This document shows, piece by piece, positions 23,430-32,985 of a stretch of 64,000 nucleotides of DNA. The stretch spans positions 9,124 through 73,123 of the forward strand of contig CAZHIC010000009.1 of the NCBI GenBank assembly GCA_964532405.1, read 5' to 3'. Numbering within the stretch: position 1 is the first letter of the stretch; every line of letters begins with the position of its first letter. The position numbers were made by a program, and so were the translations under genes. Under the pieces are notes generated by a model. The model searched no databases. It was not told where the DNA came from and saw only the letters and a list, made by a program, of their open reading frames with translations. This DNA comes from PALSA-1006 sp964532405 (GTDB taxonomy: Bacteria > Pseudomonadota > Gammaproteobacteria > Burkholderiales > Gallionellaceae).

Positions 23430-24458
23430 TTAGCGTTTGACCTTGGTCAGAAATACCGTCACTTCTTCGCGGTCATGGTAGAGCTGCTTGGTTTCCATGC
23501 GGTAGCGGATGCCCTTCGCGTTGAGCGTCGAGCGCATGGAGTCGAGCGCTGCATTCAACGCAACCACACGTTTTTTCATCGGTAGTTTGAGGTTGAAAAT
23601 GGCGCGTTGAGTAAGTCCGCCGACGAACCACTCGGTCATCAAGGTGGCGACGCGTTGCGGTTGCTCCACCATGTCGCACACCAGCCAGTCCACCGGGCGT
23701 TGCGGGCGAAAACTGAAGCCGTCCTGACGCAGATGTTTGATGGAGGGATGGCTTACCGCCGCGCCTTTAAGCGGCCCGTTGTCTACCGCGATGACTTTCA
23801 ATCCGCGTTGCACCAGTTGCCATGTCCAGCCGCCCGGCGCGGCGCCGAGGTCGATCGCAGTCATGTCCGATTTTAACCATTGTGCTTGTTCTGCTTTGTC
23901 GAGGAACACCTCGAACGCTTCCGCGAGCTTGAGATAGGAGCGGCTGGGCGCATCGTGCGCCATGCTGACGCGCTGGATGCCGTTGAGCGAGGCGCTGCTG
24001 TTATGCGGGTCGCTGCTGCCGATTAGGGCGCGGCTCTTGTCCGGAAAAAAGATGTGCAAGCGCGGGAGAGCAGGATCGTCGATCAGGCGTGAAGTCTCAC
24101 GCAGCTTGGCTTCCAGCAAGGGTTGGAAACGTCGCGTGAAGCCGGATAGCATCTTGCCCTCGTTGCTGTCCGGCACTTCCAGATACAGCGCGCCGAACAT
24201 TTGCGGCGCATCGGGGATGCCCGCCAGCAGCGGTGTAAGGCGGTCACGTTCAGGCAAGTCGACGACTTCGCTATGCAGAGAGATGAGTTGGCGCGCAAAG
24301 GCGAGTTGCGTGAAATCCAAGCGCGGCTTGCCTTGCAGCACGACATAGCCGGAATTTTCGAGTGCTTCGATGGATTTGGCTTGAGTCTCTTCGACGCAGT
24401 CGCGTTCGAAGCCGGGGCGGCAGTAGATCAGCCATTGTTGCGGATGTGGGGTTTGCAT
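23430..24458 (-). CDS. rlmM: 23S rRNA 2'-O-ribose C2498 methyltransferase
   Basis: SAM-dependent methyltransferase for the peptidyl-transferase region of 23S rRNA. An N-terminal THUMP-like half (WLIYCRPGFERDCVEET) is followed by an FtsJ-type domain with AIDLGAAPGGWTWQL (about 205-219), VDWLVCDMVEQP and the catalytic-lysine region FNLKLPMKKR. 342 residues fits RlmM. It converges with the DGR RT. Confidence 0.92.
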   Translation of the reverse strand: MQTPHPQQWLIYCRPGFERDCVEETQAKSIEALENSGYVVLQGKPRLDFTQLAFARQLISLHSEVVDLPERDRLTPLLAGIPDAPQMFGALYLEVPDSNEGKMLSGFTRRFQPLLEAKLRETSRLIDDPALPRLHIFFPDKSRALIGSSDPHNSSASLNGIQRVSMAHDAPSRSYLKLAEAFEVFLDKAEQAQWLKSDMTAIDLGAAPGGWTWQLVQRGLKVIAVDNGPLKGAAVSHPSIKHLRQDGFSFRPQRPVDWLVCDMVEQPQRVATLMTEWFVGGLTQRAIFNLKLPMKKRVVALNAALDSMRSTLNAKGIRYRMETKQLYHDREEVTVFLTKVKR

Positions 24459-24534
24459 GGGTCTGGGGGCGTTTGAAATAGGGGCAGTTTAAGTTAAAAA
24501 CGGCTTATGCCACAGAGGCAATTGCCGTTGAGAA

Positions 24535-24606
24535 AAAACCATTGCCCACGAAAGTCACGAAAGCATTAAAAAGATTTCATCCTTGTTTTTTTCGTGTTTT
24601 TCGTGG
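24535..24606. repeat. Imperfect inverted repeat, CCACGAAA type
   Basis: GCCCACGAAAGTCACGAAAG and, further on, TTTTTTCGTGTTTTTCGTGG lie as imperfect inverse copies in the gap before rlmM. Confidence 0.5.
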
Positions 24607-24626
24607 ACGAGTTGCTGTGTTTAAAT

Positions 24627-25934
24627 TTATTCCGTGCCGAACTTGGTTTCCACCATCACGCCGATTGATTTCAGGAAAGGGGTCGGTAAGGTGCCGCCTG
24701 CGCAAACGATGATCCCGTCATTGGGTATTTGAGTTTCTTTATCTTCGTGCTTCAAAATGAGCGTGTTTTTTTCAATCGATTTGACGCCGGACTTTAAATA
24801 TATTTTGATTTTCCCTTCGTCAGACATGGATTTCAGTCGGTCACGATTCTTCGCTTTTGCCCCGCTGAAGGCGGCGCCGAAGGATTCTCCACGGGCAGAT
24901 AGCGTGACGGTCGTGCCGGGTTGTTCGGCGATGGTGATGGCCGCTTCCAATGCGCTATCTCCGCCGCCGACGACTAACACATGCATGTTGCGGTACTGTT
25001 CAGGGTCGATCAAACGATAGACGACTTTGGGCAGGTCTTCACCCGGGGCGCCCAGTTTGCGTGGTGTGCCGCGACGTCCAATGGCAAGCAGCACCGCACG
25101 CGTCTCATAACTGCCCTTAGAGGTTTTAACTATGAAGCCTTTGTCTGTCGGGGTGATGCCTTCCATGCGCTCGTTCAGATTGAGCTTGATGCCGGTTTTT
25201 TTGATGACCCCGTGCCAGAATTCCAACAGTTTCTCTTTGCTGACTTCCTTGAACTGCATTTCTCCGATGATGGGCAACTTGACCGGAGCGGTCATGGCGA
25301 CCTTGTTGCGCGGATATTGGAAGATCGCGCCGCCCAGAGACTCTTCTTGTTCGAGCAACACGTAATTCAATTTTTTTTCGATGGCGGTCAAGGCGCCTCC
25401 AAGCCCCGCAGGGCCCGCACCCACGATGACTACGTCCAGTGGATTGCTGCTGCCTTTGAGCTTGCTGATGGAGTCCATCGCTTGGATGCCTTGGGTGGCC
25501 GCTTTGCGGATCAAGCCCATGCCGCCTAACTCTCCCGCGATAAAAATGCCCGGAACATTGGTTTCAAAATGGGGGTCAACTTGGGGGATGTCCATGCCGC
25601 GTTTCTCGGTGCCGAAAACCAGCGTAATGGCGCTGTGCGGGCAAGCGGCGGCACAGGCACCGTGGCCGATACATAGTGTCGGATTGATCAGCACCGCCTT
25701 GCCTTTAATCATGCCGATGGCATCCTCCGGGCATGCGCTGACGCAGCTGCCCGCGCCCAAACATTTTTGAGGGTCAATGAATGGATGGAGCGAAGAGGGT
25801 TCGGTCAAGCCCGCCTCAATCGCTTCGGAAAACTGCTCCACCGCCGCCGTCTCTTTTCGGCTTCTGCCGCGCAGATAAAAGAACACTATGATCGCCAGAG
25901 GGATTGCATAGAATGCCAGGTCGTAATTTGCCAT
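24627..25934 (-). CDS. Ferredoxin-fused FAD/NAD(P)H oxidoreductase
   Basis: 435 residues from ATG 25934. Order: N-terminal membrane helix (DLAFYAIPLAIIVFFYLRG), two [4Fe-4S] motifs (CLGAGSCVSACP and CIGHGACAAACP, about residues 55-95), then a thioredoxin-reductase-like flavoprotein with FAD site VVIVGAGPAGLGGA and NAD(P) site VLVVGGGDSALEAA. No CxxC redox pair is seen in the second nucleotide domain, so it is not a thioredoxin reductase. It diverges from the multiheme cluster. Electron exchange between NAD(P)H and a quinone or cytochrome is inference. The ORF extends to 26018 but 25934 gives the natural helix. Confidence 0.83.
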   Translation of the reverse strand: MANYDLAFYAIPLAIIVFFYLRGRSRKETAAVEQFSEAIEAGLTEPSSLHPFIDPQKCLGAGSCVSACPEDAIGMIKGKAVLINPTLCIGHGACAAACPHSAITLVFGTEKRGMDIPQVDPHFETNVPGIFIAGELGGMGLIRKAATQGIQAMDSISKLKGSSNPLDVVIVGAGPAGLGGALTAIEKKLNYVLLEQEESLGGAIFQYPRNKVAMTAPVKLPIIGEMQFKEVSKEKLLEFWHGVIKKTGIKLNLNERMEGITPTDKGFIVKTSKGSYETRAVLLAIGRRGTPRKLGAPGEDLPKVVYRLIDPEQYRNMHVLVVGGGDSALEAAITIAEQPGTTVTLSARGESFGAAFSGAKAKNRDRLKSMSDEGKIKIYLKSGVKSIEKNTLILKHEDKETQIPNDGIIVCAGGTLPTPFLKSIGVMVETKFGTE

Positions 25935-26206
25935 ATTGAGTGTAGTCGATTCGTTTATAGGATGTTTGTTTAGTGCATGAGCGTGAGTGACAGGGGGCTT
26001 TGGATGTTGAAACCCCAACTAAACTGTACCAAACAGGCCGGAGCAAAGGTTACAATCTGCCAGAGCAAAACGTGTGGCATTCTATGCCCGCTCAAGCAAG
26101 CTGACAATACGACATTTTTTGTATTGCCGAATGTCGCAAGGACGGTTACACTGCGCGCCGTGGGAAAATTATCCACGGATTTTTTTGAGGGGCTTCTGGA
26201 GAGAAT
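25935..26206. promoter_or_regulatory. Divergent promoter region of the electron-transfer cluster
   Basis: 272 bases between divergent genes with no ORF of merit. It is expected to hold both promoters. I see no clear operator palindrome; TACAAT near 26050 is a possible -10 without a matching -35. Confidence 0.4.
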
Positions 26207-27136
26207 ATGAGTTCGCAGGCACAAGAGAACGTGATATTAGATCGGCGCGCGGTCGTAAAGCCTAGGTCAAAAGATCATATGTGGGGGGTGTTTATTCTGA
26301 TCGTCGCCATGGTGACGCTGGCTGGATATTTCATCGTTTCACCGCAAAAGCTGTATGAACCCGGCGACGACATCGGCTACAACCTCGGTCTGGCAGGCGG
26401 GCTCATGCTGCTGGCGTTGCTGCTCTATCCGCTACGCAAGCGCGTCAAATTCCTCGGTAAATTGGGTCTTTTGCCGGTCTGGTTCAAGTGGCACATGGTG
26501 CTGGGTATCTTGGGGCCGCTGGTCATCATTTTTCACTCTACTTATCATGTGTACATTCCGTATTTTCACCCTACAGGATCGGTGAATGCGGCGATCGCGA
26601 TGTATTGCATGTTTCTGGTATCGGGTAGCGGCACTTTCGGACGCTTTTTCTATACCAAGATTCACCACGGCCTTTATGGGCGGCAGGCCTCGCTCAACGA
26701 GATCAGAGCTGAATTGGACCAGTCCGGCGACGTAAAATCCATTTTTAGTTTTGCGCCTGAAATCGAGAGAAAACTGGAAGAGTTCCGGCTTCATGCCGAA
26801 GAAAACGCACAGGCGGGAAAGCTGGGTCTGATTAAATTTGTCGGCATCGGCATTAAAACAGAGATGCTGTCCCGATCGCTGGTGAAGGAACTGCACGGCG
26901 TCATGCAGGCGCAAGCGCGAGAAAAGAACTTTGCCCCGGCTCAAATAAAAAGCATGGAGGGGATGTTTGCCGAATACAGGACGTTGATCAAGTCCTATTT
27001 GAGCGCCGTGCGCGATGCCTCGCAGTTCCATACTTATGAGCACCTGTTTTCGTATTGGCATATCTTCCATATCCCGCTGGTATACATGTTGGTGTTTAGC
27101 GGTTTCTACCATGTGCTGGCTGTTCACATGTACTAA
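26207..27136 (+). CDS. His-rich polytopic inner-membrane protein of the electron-transfer cluster
   Basis: 309 residues with about five membrane helices (around 25-43, 57-77, 92-112, 124-146 and 284-306). His residues lie in helices or at their ends: WHMVLG, FHSTYHVYIPYFH, IHHGLYG, YWHIFHIP and FYHVLAVHMY. This fits a b-type haem or quinone-linked membrane protein, although it matches no standard cytochrome b I recognise. A soluble loop of about 130 residues separates helices 4 and 5. GGAGAG lies 6 nt before the ATG. It leads the operon with two multiheme cytochromes, so a quinone-to-periplasm link is plausible. Confidence 0.75.
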   Translation: MSSQAQENVILDRRAVVKPRSKDHMWGVFILIVAMVTLAGYFIVSPQKLYEPGDDIGYNLGLAGGLMLLALLLYPLRKRVKFLGKLGLLPVWFKWHMVLGILGPLVIIFHSTYHVYIPYFHPTGSVNAAIAMYCMFLVSGSGTFGRFFYTKIHHGLYGRQASLNEIRAELDQSGDVKSIFSFAPEIERKLEEFRLHAEENAQAGKLGLIKFVGIGIKTEMLSRSLVKELHGVMQAQAREKNFAPAQIKSMEGMFAEYRTLIKSYLSAVRDASQFHTYEHLFSYWHIFHIPLVYMLVFSGFYHVLAVHMY

Positions 27137-27151
27137 TATTCTGGATTGAAA

Positions 27152-29146
27152 ATGTCGATATTCTTGCGCCTCTTTTTTGTCTTGTCCCTGCTTTTTCCGG
27201 GTGCCCAGCTGGCATTCGGGAGCGTGGTTTCGCCGGGTGATGTCATCAAGGGGCACGCCAAAGAAAATGAAAATTGCGACAAATGCCACAAGAAGTTCGA
27301 CAAGGGCGCGCAGTCCGGTCTGTGCAAGGAATGCCATAAGGACGTGGCTAGGGATATCAGTGAGAAGCGCGGTTATCACGGGCGTCTCAAGGAGGATAAG
27401 CCATGTAAAGAATGTCACACCGAGCATAAAGGCCGCGATGCCAAGATCGTCATATTGGATACTGGAAAATTCGATCACTCGCAGACTGATTTCCAGTTAA
27501 AGGGCGGGCACCTCAATGAAAAAGTAAAGTGTAAGAGCTGCCATATCGAAGGCAAGAAATACACCGAAGCACCTGCTACCTGTAACGCTTGCCACAAGAA
27601 AGACGACAAGCACAAAGGCGGCTTGGGAGCTGACTGTGCCAAGTGTCACGTTGAAAAAGATTGGAAGACGACCAACTTCGATCATAGCAAGACAGACTTT
27701 AAGTTGCTGGGCAAGCACTTTGATGTGAAGTGCGACAAATGTCATATCAATGGCAAATATAAAGATACGCCCAAAACCTGTGTTGCCTGCCACAAGCAGG
27801 ACGACACCAAGGCGCACAAAGGCAAGCTGGGGACGGATTGTGCGAAATGCCATAGCGAAAAAGACTGGAAGACGACCAAGTTTGACCATGACAAAACCAG
27901 CTTCAAGTTGTTGGGTAAGCACGATGAAGTGAAGTGCGACAAATGCCATATCGACAAGAAATACAAAGACACGCCCAAGCTGTGCAGCTCTTGCCACAAG
28001 AAAGACGATGAGAAAGCGCACAAGGGGAAATTCGGTCCGAAGTGCGAAACATGCCACACCGAGCGTGATTGGAAAGAGATACTTTTCGATCACGAGAAAA
28101 AGACCAAATTCCCGCTGATCGGCAAGCATCGCGCGCCCCTGAAGTGTGTGAGCTGCCACAAGGGCGACTTGTATAAAGACAAGCTGCCAGTGACTTGCGT
28201 GTCGTGCCATAAAAAGGACGACGACAAGGCGCATAAAGGCAACTTCGGGCCGAAGTGCGAAACCTGCCACATCGAGCGCGATTGGAAAGAGATACTGTTC
28301 GACCACGCCAAACAAACCAAGTATCCCTTGCTGGGCAAGCATAAGTCGGCCAAGTGCGTGAGCTGCCACAAAGGGGATTTGTACAAAGACAAGTTACAGA
28401 TGGCTTGCGTGTCTTGCCACAAAAAGGAAGACGACAAGGCGCACAAAGGTCACTTCGGGACGAAGTGTGAAAGCTGTCACGTCGAGCGCGATTGGAAAGA
28501 GGTGCTATTCGATCACGACAAGAAAACCAAATTCCCGTTGCTGGGCAAGCACCGCGCACCGCTGAAGTGCGTGAGCTGCCACAAGGGCGATTTGTACAAG
28601 GACAAGTTGCAAACCACTTGCCTGTCTTGTCACGAGAAGGACGACAAGCACAAAGGGCAAGAGGGCAAGAAATGCGAAACTTGCCATAACGAGCAGGATT
28701 GGAAAAAAACCGCCTTCAAGCACAACAGCATGTCCCAATTCCCGCTGTTGGGTGTCCATGCGATAGTGGAATGTAAAAAGTGTCATGCGGCGGTAACTTT
28801 TAAAGATGCCAAGTCGGATTGCTGGTCGTGCCACGAAAAAGACGATGCAAAAATCCACAAGCGTCGTTTTGGTACCGAGTGTCAGGAATGCCATAACGTT
28901 CGCAATTGGAAGTCGTGGGATTTTGACCATGACAAAACTAACTTCAAGTTGGCGGGGCCGCACAAAAATATCGCCAATTGCTACAGATGCCATGAGCGTC
29001 CCATGGATAAAAAAGTCAAAGCATCACAAGCTTGCGGTGGCTGCCATGACAGAGACGATGTCCATAACGGAGGTTTCGGCCCGCAATGCGGCCGCTGCCA
29101 CACCGGTGATAAATGGCGTGAGGTGAGAGTCGGGGTCGGCCAGTAG
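27152..29146 (+). CDS. 27-haem c-type cytochrome built of 3-haem repeats
   Basis: Secreted cytochrome of 664 residues. Signal peptide at residues 1-23. I count 27 CxxCH motifs: three in the first 100 residues, then eight units of about 69 residues with three motifs each. A unit reads roughly CxxCH, then CxxCHKKDD, then GxKCxTCHxERDWK, followed by FDHxKTxFPLLGKH. The protein is very Lys-rich and has no barrel or membrane helix beyond the signal. ATG 27152 is preferred to TTG 27146. A periplasm-spanning or extracellular electron wire is inferred. It follows the membrane protein by 15 nt. Confidence 0.92.
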   Translation: MSIFLRLFFVLSLLFPGAQLAFGSVVSPGDVIKGHAKENENCDKCHKKFDKGAQSGLCKECHKDVARDISEKRGYHGRLKEDKPCKECHTEHKGRDAKIVILDTGKFDHSQTDFQLKGGHLNEKVKCKSCHIEGKKYTEAPATCNACHKKDDKHKGGLGADCAKCHVEKDWKTTNFDHSKTDFKLLGKHFDVKCDKCHINGKYKDTPKTCVACHKQDDTKAHKGKLGTDCAKCHSEKDWKTTKFDHDKTSFKLLGKHDEVKCDKCHIDKKYKDTPKLCSSCHKKDDEKAHKGKFGPKCETCHTERDWKEILFDHEKKTKFPLIGKHRAPLKCVSCHKGDLYKDKLPVTCVSCHKKDDDKAHKGNFGPKCETCHIERDWKEILFDHAKQTKYPLLGKHKSAKCVSCHKGDLYKDKLQMACVSCHKKEDDKAHKGHFGTKCESCHVERDWKEVLFDHDKKTKFPLLGKHRAPLKCVSCHKGDLYKDKLQTTCLSCHEKDDKHKGQEGKKCETCHNEQDWKKTAFKHNSMSQFPLLGVHAIVECKKCHAAVTFKDAKSDCWSCHEKDDAKIHKRRFGTECQECHNVRNWKSWDFDHDKTNFKLAGPHKNIANCYRCHERPMDKKVKASQACGGCHDRDDVHNGGFGPQCGRCHTGDKWREVRVGVGQ

Positions 29147-29326
29147 AGCGGCTACCGATGGTCAAAAAATTGCACCGTTTGTTCGCCAAGCAAAGCCTCT
29201 GGCGTGCCGGACAGGAACGGATAAACGGGTTGGTAACAAGTGTTGTGAGCTTGATGAAGTGCGCTCGTGTCTCTAGCTTGTCAAGGCGAGCATTGCGTTG
29301 TCGGAGTTAATTTTGAGGAGAAGAAA

Positions 29327-30460
29327 ATGAAACAGATCACATTGGACAAAGTATTTTTAAAGCCTAAGTCGTTCATGTCGGCGTTACTGCTACTGTCGCT
29401 TTCACTATTCTCGATGTTTGCAACCGCAGCACAGCCCGATGTCGACGCTACAGGTGGCAAGTCGCAAACCGAGCGCTCAACTCGCGACTTTAACCACATG
29501 ACCACAGGCTTCCCGCTGACCGGTCTGCATGTGACAGTAGAATGCGCTAGCTGCCATGTGGGCGGTGTATTCAAAGGCACTCCGCGTAATTGCTCCGGTT
29601 GTCATGCCCAGGGTATGCGTGTTGTTGCAACCGCCAAATCCTTGAAACACCTGGTGACGACCGAAGCGTGTGAAGTGTGCCATACCAATACCGTTACCTT
29701 CTTCGGTGCGAGATACAATCATGGCAAAGCAGTAGTCGGGCAATGCAAGACTTGCCACAACGGATTGGTGGCAACGGGTAAGCCGACAAGTCACACTACT
29801 GTCAACAAGTCCACTAAATCTTGCGACAACTGCCATCGGACTTACGCCTGGTTGCCGTCGTCTTGGAATCATTTTGGGAATACTGCTAAATGCGTAACCT
29901 GTCACGTAGCGGGAGGTGAGGGTGCGGCGTATGTGAGAAACCCGATAGGTGGAACCTCTCCGGAGGCATTTGCCCATCGTTTTACTGCTGCATCAGACTG
30001 CGAGTCGTGCCATCGAACTTACTCAAGTTGGTCTGGGGCACTTTATGACCACTCCGGTGCAGGTGCTTCGCCGGTATGTGTAACTTGCCACGAGAGTGGC
30101 ACGGCCACGGGAATTGCACAAAAACCGGGGCACATATCTACCGCCGGTACAGCACAATGTACTGATTGCCACACTTCGAAGACCACTTGGCTGGGCGCTC
30201 TCGGCGCTAAACCGTCCAATCATATCCCTTATGTTCCCACAACAACGGCATGCTCTTCTTGCCATATCGGGACCACTGTCGTGACGGGAAGCGCCCTGCA
30301 TGTCTATGTGTCAACAACTTGCAAAACTTGTCACAACTCCAGCCCGGTGTACTTGGGAAAGATGACAAGAAGAACGCTGGGAAATCATGAGGGCTCTAGC
30401 ACTGCTCAGGATTGCACCTCGTGTCATGCGCGGCAATACAACATCTGGAATAACCCTTGA
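29327..30460 (+). CDS. 12-haem c-type cytochrome
   Basis: 377 residues with an N-terminal signal segment (FMSALLLLSLSLFSMFATAA, residues about 16-36) and 12 CxxCH motifs, beginning CASCH, CSGCH, CEVCH and ending CKTCH, CTSCH. Motifs come in pairs separated by Thr/Ser/Gly-rich segments such as FNHMTTGFPLTGLHVTVE, which mirrors the FDH...F.LLGKH spacer of the neighbouring 27-haem protein, so they share ancestry. Start 29327 follows GAGGAG. Likely the second electron carrier of the same conduit. Confidence 0.9.
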   Translation: MKQITLDKVFLKPKSFMSALLLLSLSLFSMFATAAQPDVDATGGKSQTERSTRDFNHMTTGFPLTGLHVTVECASCHVGGVFKGTPRNCSGCHAQGMRVVATAKSLKHLVTTEACEVCHTNTVTFFGARYNHGKAVVGQCKTCHNGLVATGKPTSHTTVNKSTKSCDNCHRTYAWLPSSWNHFGNTAKCVTCHVAGGEGAAYVRNPIGGTSPEAFAHRFTAASDCESCHRTYSSWSGALYDHSGAGASPVCVTCHESGTATGIAQKPGHISTAGTAQCTDCHTSKTTWLGALGAKPSNHIPYVPTTTACSSCHIGTTVVTGSALHVYVSTTCKTCHNSSPVYLGKMTRRTLGNHEGSSTAQDCTSCHARQYNIWNNP

Positions 30461-30586
30461 TAGGTTAAACGAAATGACCGTGCGGATGATGCCTGCACGG
30501 CATTTTCATCAGCTGCAAAATTATTGCCCAGCCCGCAACAAAAAAATAACGGGCATCTATAAATTTAAAGTTAGGTAGGAGCAAAG

Positions 30587-32734
30587 ATGAACAAGCGCTT
30601 TTTTTTAAATCCATCCCATGGCCTATGCGGTTTGCTGCTATCTGCGGTGGCGTGCGACGCAGCGGCCGCGCCGCTGGATGATGTCAGCGTGCAGCAACGG
30701 GGCGATGCCGTGTTGGCGACGATCAAGCTCACCACGCCGGTGCATTTTTTACGCTATGTGCCGGGAGGGAAGTCGCGTATTGTCGAGATTTACTACGAGC
30801 GTGTGCCCAGCTCGAACCCGTCGGATACTTGGGTGGATCATGAAGTGCGCAACTCGCCTGAGACCATGCTGGCGCCCGCATTTACCGTAACGACTCTCGA
30901 CCAGGCGACACAACCGAAACTGCTGGTGGAGTTCACCCGTGAAGTGGAGTTTAGCGCGAGTGCCGGCGGGGACGGCCGCAGTTTTATCATCACCATTAAG
31001 CCGGAAAAAACCGAAGCGCCGGTGGCTCTGGCCTTGCCGTTGTTGCCTACCGTGCTGCCACCCGTTCTCGATAAATCCGCTGCTGCAGATGCGGTTACTA
31101 CAGATAACAATCAACAAGGTTATACGTTTATGTTGGCCGGTCGCGATGCCTTGTCCGCAAAGAATTATCCGGCGGCCACTGAGGCATTCAACAAGCTGTT
31201 GATGCTGCCGCCTAACCAATATTCGCAAGACGCACAGGAGTGGGTCGGTGTGGCGCGCGAACGGGGGGCGCAACCCGCCAAAGCCAAGGTGGAATACGAG
31301 TTGTATTTGAAGCTCTATACTACAGAGCCCGGTGTGCAGAGGGTCAAGCAGCGCTTGGCCGGGTTGGTCGCACCTGTCGCGACAGCAAAAATGGATACCC
31401 CGGTAAGGAAAGTCGAAGCAAGAAGTTTTGCGCAGGGTGGTATTTCTTCGCGCTATTACACTGGCCAAACCAATCTGGAGACCACGTATCAATTCAATGG
31501 CGTTTCCCAGACATCCACTTATTCTTTGCGCGACCAGTCTTCTCTGATTACCAATGTCGATGCAACGGGGCGTTTTGTCAATGAGACCTACGATAACCGT
31601 ATCGTTTTTCGCGATGTGCAAACGAAGAATTTTCTGCCCGGCCAAACCGATAGAAACCGGCTTAATACAGCTTATATCGATGTAAAAAATCGCACCGATA
31701 ATTACGCTGCGCGTCTGGGCCGACAAACAGGTAACGGCGGTGGAGTGATGGGGCGCTTCGATGGTGTTGCTGCCGGGTATGGCTCTCCTGAGAATTTGCG
31801 TGTAAACGGAGTGGTAGGCCAATTGGTGGAATTTACTTCTACTATCCAGCCGGTCTTTTACGGGATCAGCGTAGACACAGGCCCTGTATCGATCTATCTG
31901 ATCAATCAAACCATCGAAGGTGTTTTGGATCGTCGTGCGCTGGGCGGCGAGTTAAAGTATTTTGAGGGCAGTAAGGCAGCATTTGCCATGGTGGACTATG
32001 ACATTTTCTACAAGGTGTTGAATGCTGCCATGTTTACTGGCTCGACAGCGATAGAATCGACTGGCACGACGGTCAACTTTATCGCCGACTATCGCAAGAG
32101 TCCATCTATCAGTACTCGCAACGCATTGAATGGCGCATCGAGCACTTCTGTCAAGGATCTGCTGGCAGTGATGACCGAGGCTCAATTGCAGCAATTGGCT
32201 CTCGACCGTACCGGCAGCTCGGCTTTTTCGCAGTTGGGTGTAATGCAAAAGCTGGCCTCAAACTGGCAGGTCGGCGGCGATATCAAGCTGACCAAGACAT
32301 CGGGTCTGCCAGCTAGTGGCACTACCGCATTGCAAGGGATATTGAGCGTCACGCCTGATACTGGTTTGGAAAAAACGATCACTGCGCAAATCATCGGTAG
32401 TAACCTGTACTCCGAGGCCGACATCACTTCGCTCGGTTCCAGCATCATCACCAGCGACTATGTGCAAAGCGGACAATCGGTATTCGTGTATAACCGCACG
32501 TCGTGGGACCGTGAGCTGTATTTCGATACCTCATGGAACTTTTACCGCCAAGCCGACAATTATGGCGGAAGCATGGCGCGCAACATGCCCATGCTGCGTG
32601 TCGCTTACCAGGTGCAACAGACATTGAGTCTGGATGCGGATATCGGCGTCGAGCTGACAACCTCATCGGGGCCTGCTCAGATGTCGACGAATCAGCGTAT
32701 ATTCGGCTCATTGGGCTTCCGTTGGGATTTTTAA
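30587..32734 (+). CDS. Outer-membrane barrel protein with N-terminal AMIN/TPR-like domain (candidate conduit porin)
   Basis: 715 residues; signal peptide with cleavage around residue 27 (ACDAAAA). Residues about 30-150 form a beta-rich AMIN-like domain. About 180-260 hold TPR-like repeats (AGRDALSAKNYPAATEAFNKLL). From about 285 to the end alternating hydrophobic/polar strands suggest an outer-membrane barrel, closed by the C-terminal aromatic FRWDF typical of OMPs. AGGAG at 30577 precedes the ATG. As the last gene of the cytochrome operon it is the best candidate for the porin that lets haems cross the outer membrane. Confidence 0.78.
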   Translation: MNKRFFLNPSHGLCGLLLSAVACDAAAAPLDDVSVQQRGDAVLATIKLTTPVHFLRYVPGGKSRIVEIYYERVPSSNPSDTWVDHEVRNSPETMLAPAFTVTTLDQATQPKLLVEFTREVEFSASAGGDGRSFIITIKPEKTEAPVALALPLLPTVLPPVLDKSAAADAVTTDNNQQGYTFMLAGRDALSAKNYPAATEAFNKLLMLPPNQYSQDAQEWVGVARERGAQPAKAKVEYELYLKLYTTEPGVQRVKQRLAGLVAPVATAKMDTPVRKVEARSFAQGGISSRYYTGQTNLETTYQFNGVSQTSTYSLRDQSSLITNVDATGRFVNETYDNRIVFRDVQTKNFLPGQTDRNRLNTAYIDVKNRTDNYAARLGRQTGNGGGVMGRFDGVAAGYGSPENLRVNGVVGQLVEFTSTIQPVFYGISVDTGPVSIYLINQTIEGVLDRRALGGELKYFEGSKAAFAMVDYDIFYKVLNAAMFTGSTAIESTGTTVNFIADYRKSPSISTRNALNGASSTSVKDLLAVMTEAQLQQLALDRTGSSAFSQLGVMQKLASNWQVGGDIKLTKTSGLPASGTTALQGILSVTPDTGLEKTITAQIIGSNLYSEADITSLGSSIITSDYVQSGQSVFVYNRTSWDRELYFDTSWNFYRQADNYGGSMARNMPMLRVAYQVQQTLSLDADIGVELTTSSGPAQMSTNQRIFGSLGFRWDF

Positions 32735-32805
32735 TGCGCTGCTGAACGCGCAATGATTTTTGTTTGCGTTCAACTACCGCTGTCAATCAAGAAAAATAAT
32801 CCGGC

Positions 32806-32847
32806 TAATTCAACACACCGTGCATTGCCGGTGTGTTGAATTATTTT
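32806..32847 (+). terminator. Terminator of the electron-transfer operon
   Basis: Perfect 15-bp stem (32806-32820 TAATTCAACACACCG with 32829-32843), 8-nt loop, followed by TTTT. Confidence 0.9.
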
Positions 32848-32886
32848 AGTCACTTACCGGTCAAATGATGTCAAAACATGACAAAA

Positions 32887-32977
32887 TTTTCTCACGCGGA
32901 GACGCGGGGGGCGCGGAGAATATAGGCTTCCAGCCCGCTTTGTTTTTTCTCTGCGTCTCCGCGCCTCCGCGTGAAAC
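32887..32977. repeat. Imperfect inverted repeat, CACGCGGAGACGCGG type
   Basis: CTCACGCGGAGACGCGGG and, 50 nt on, TCTGCGTCTCCGCGCCTCCG are approximate inverse copies. This explains the rest of the 300-base gap between the operon terminator and the HAD gene. Confidence 0.65.
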
Positions 32978-32985
32978 CCTGTTTG

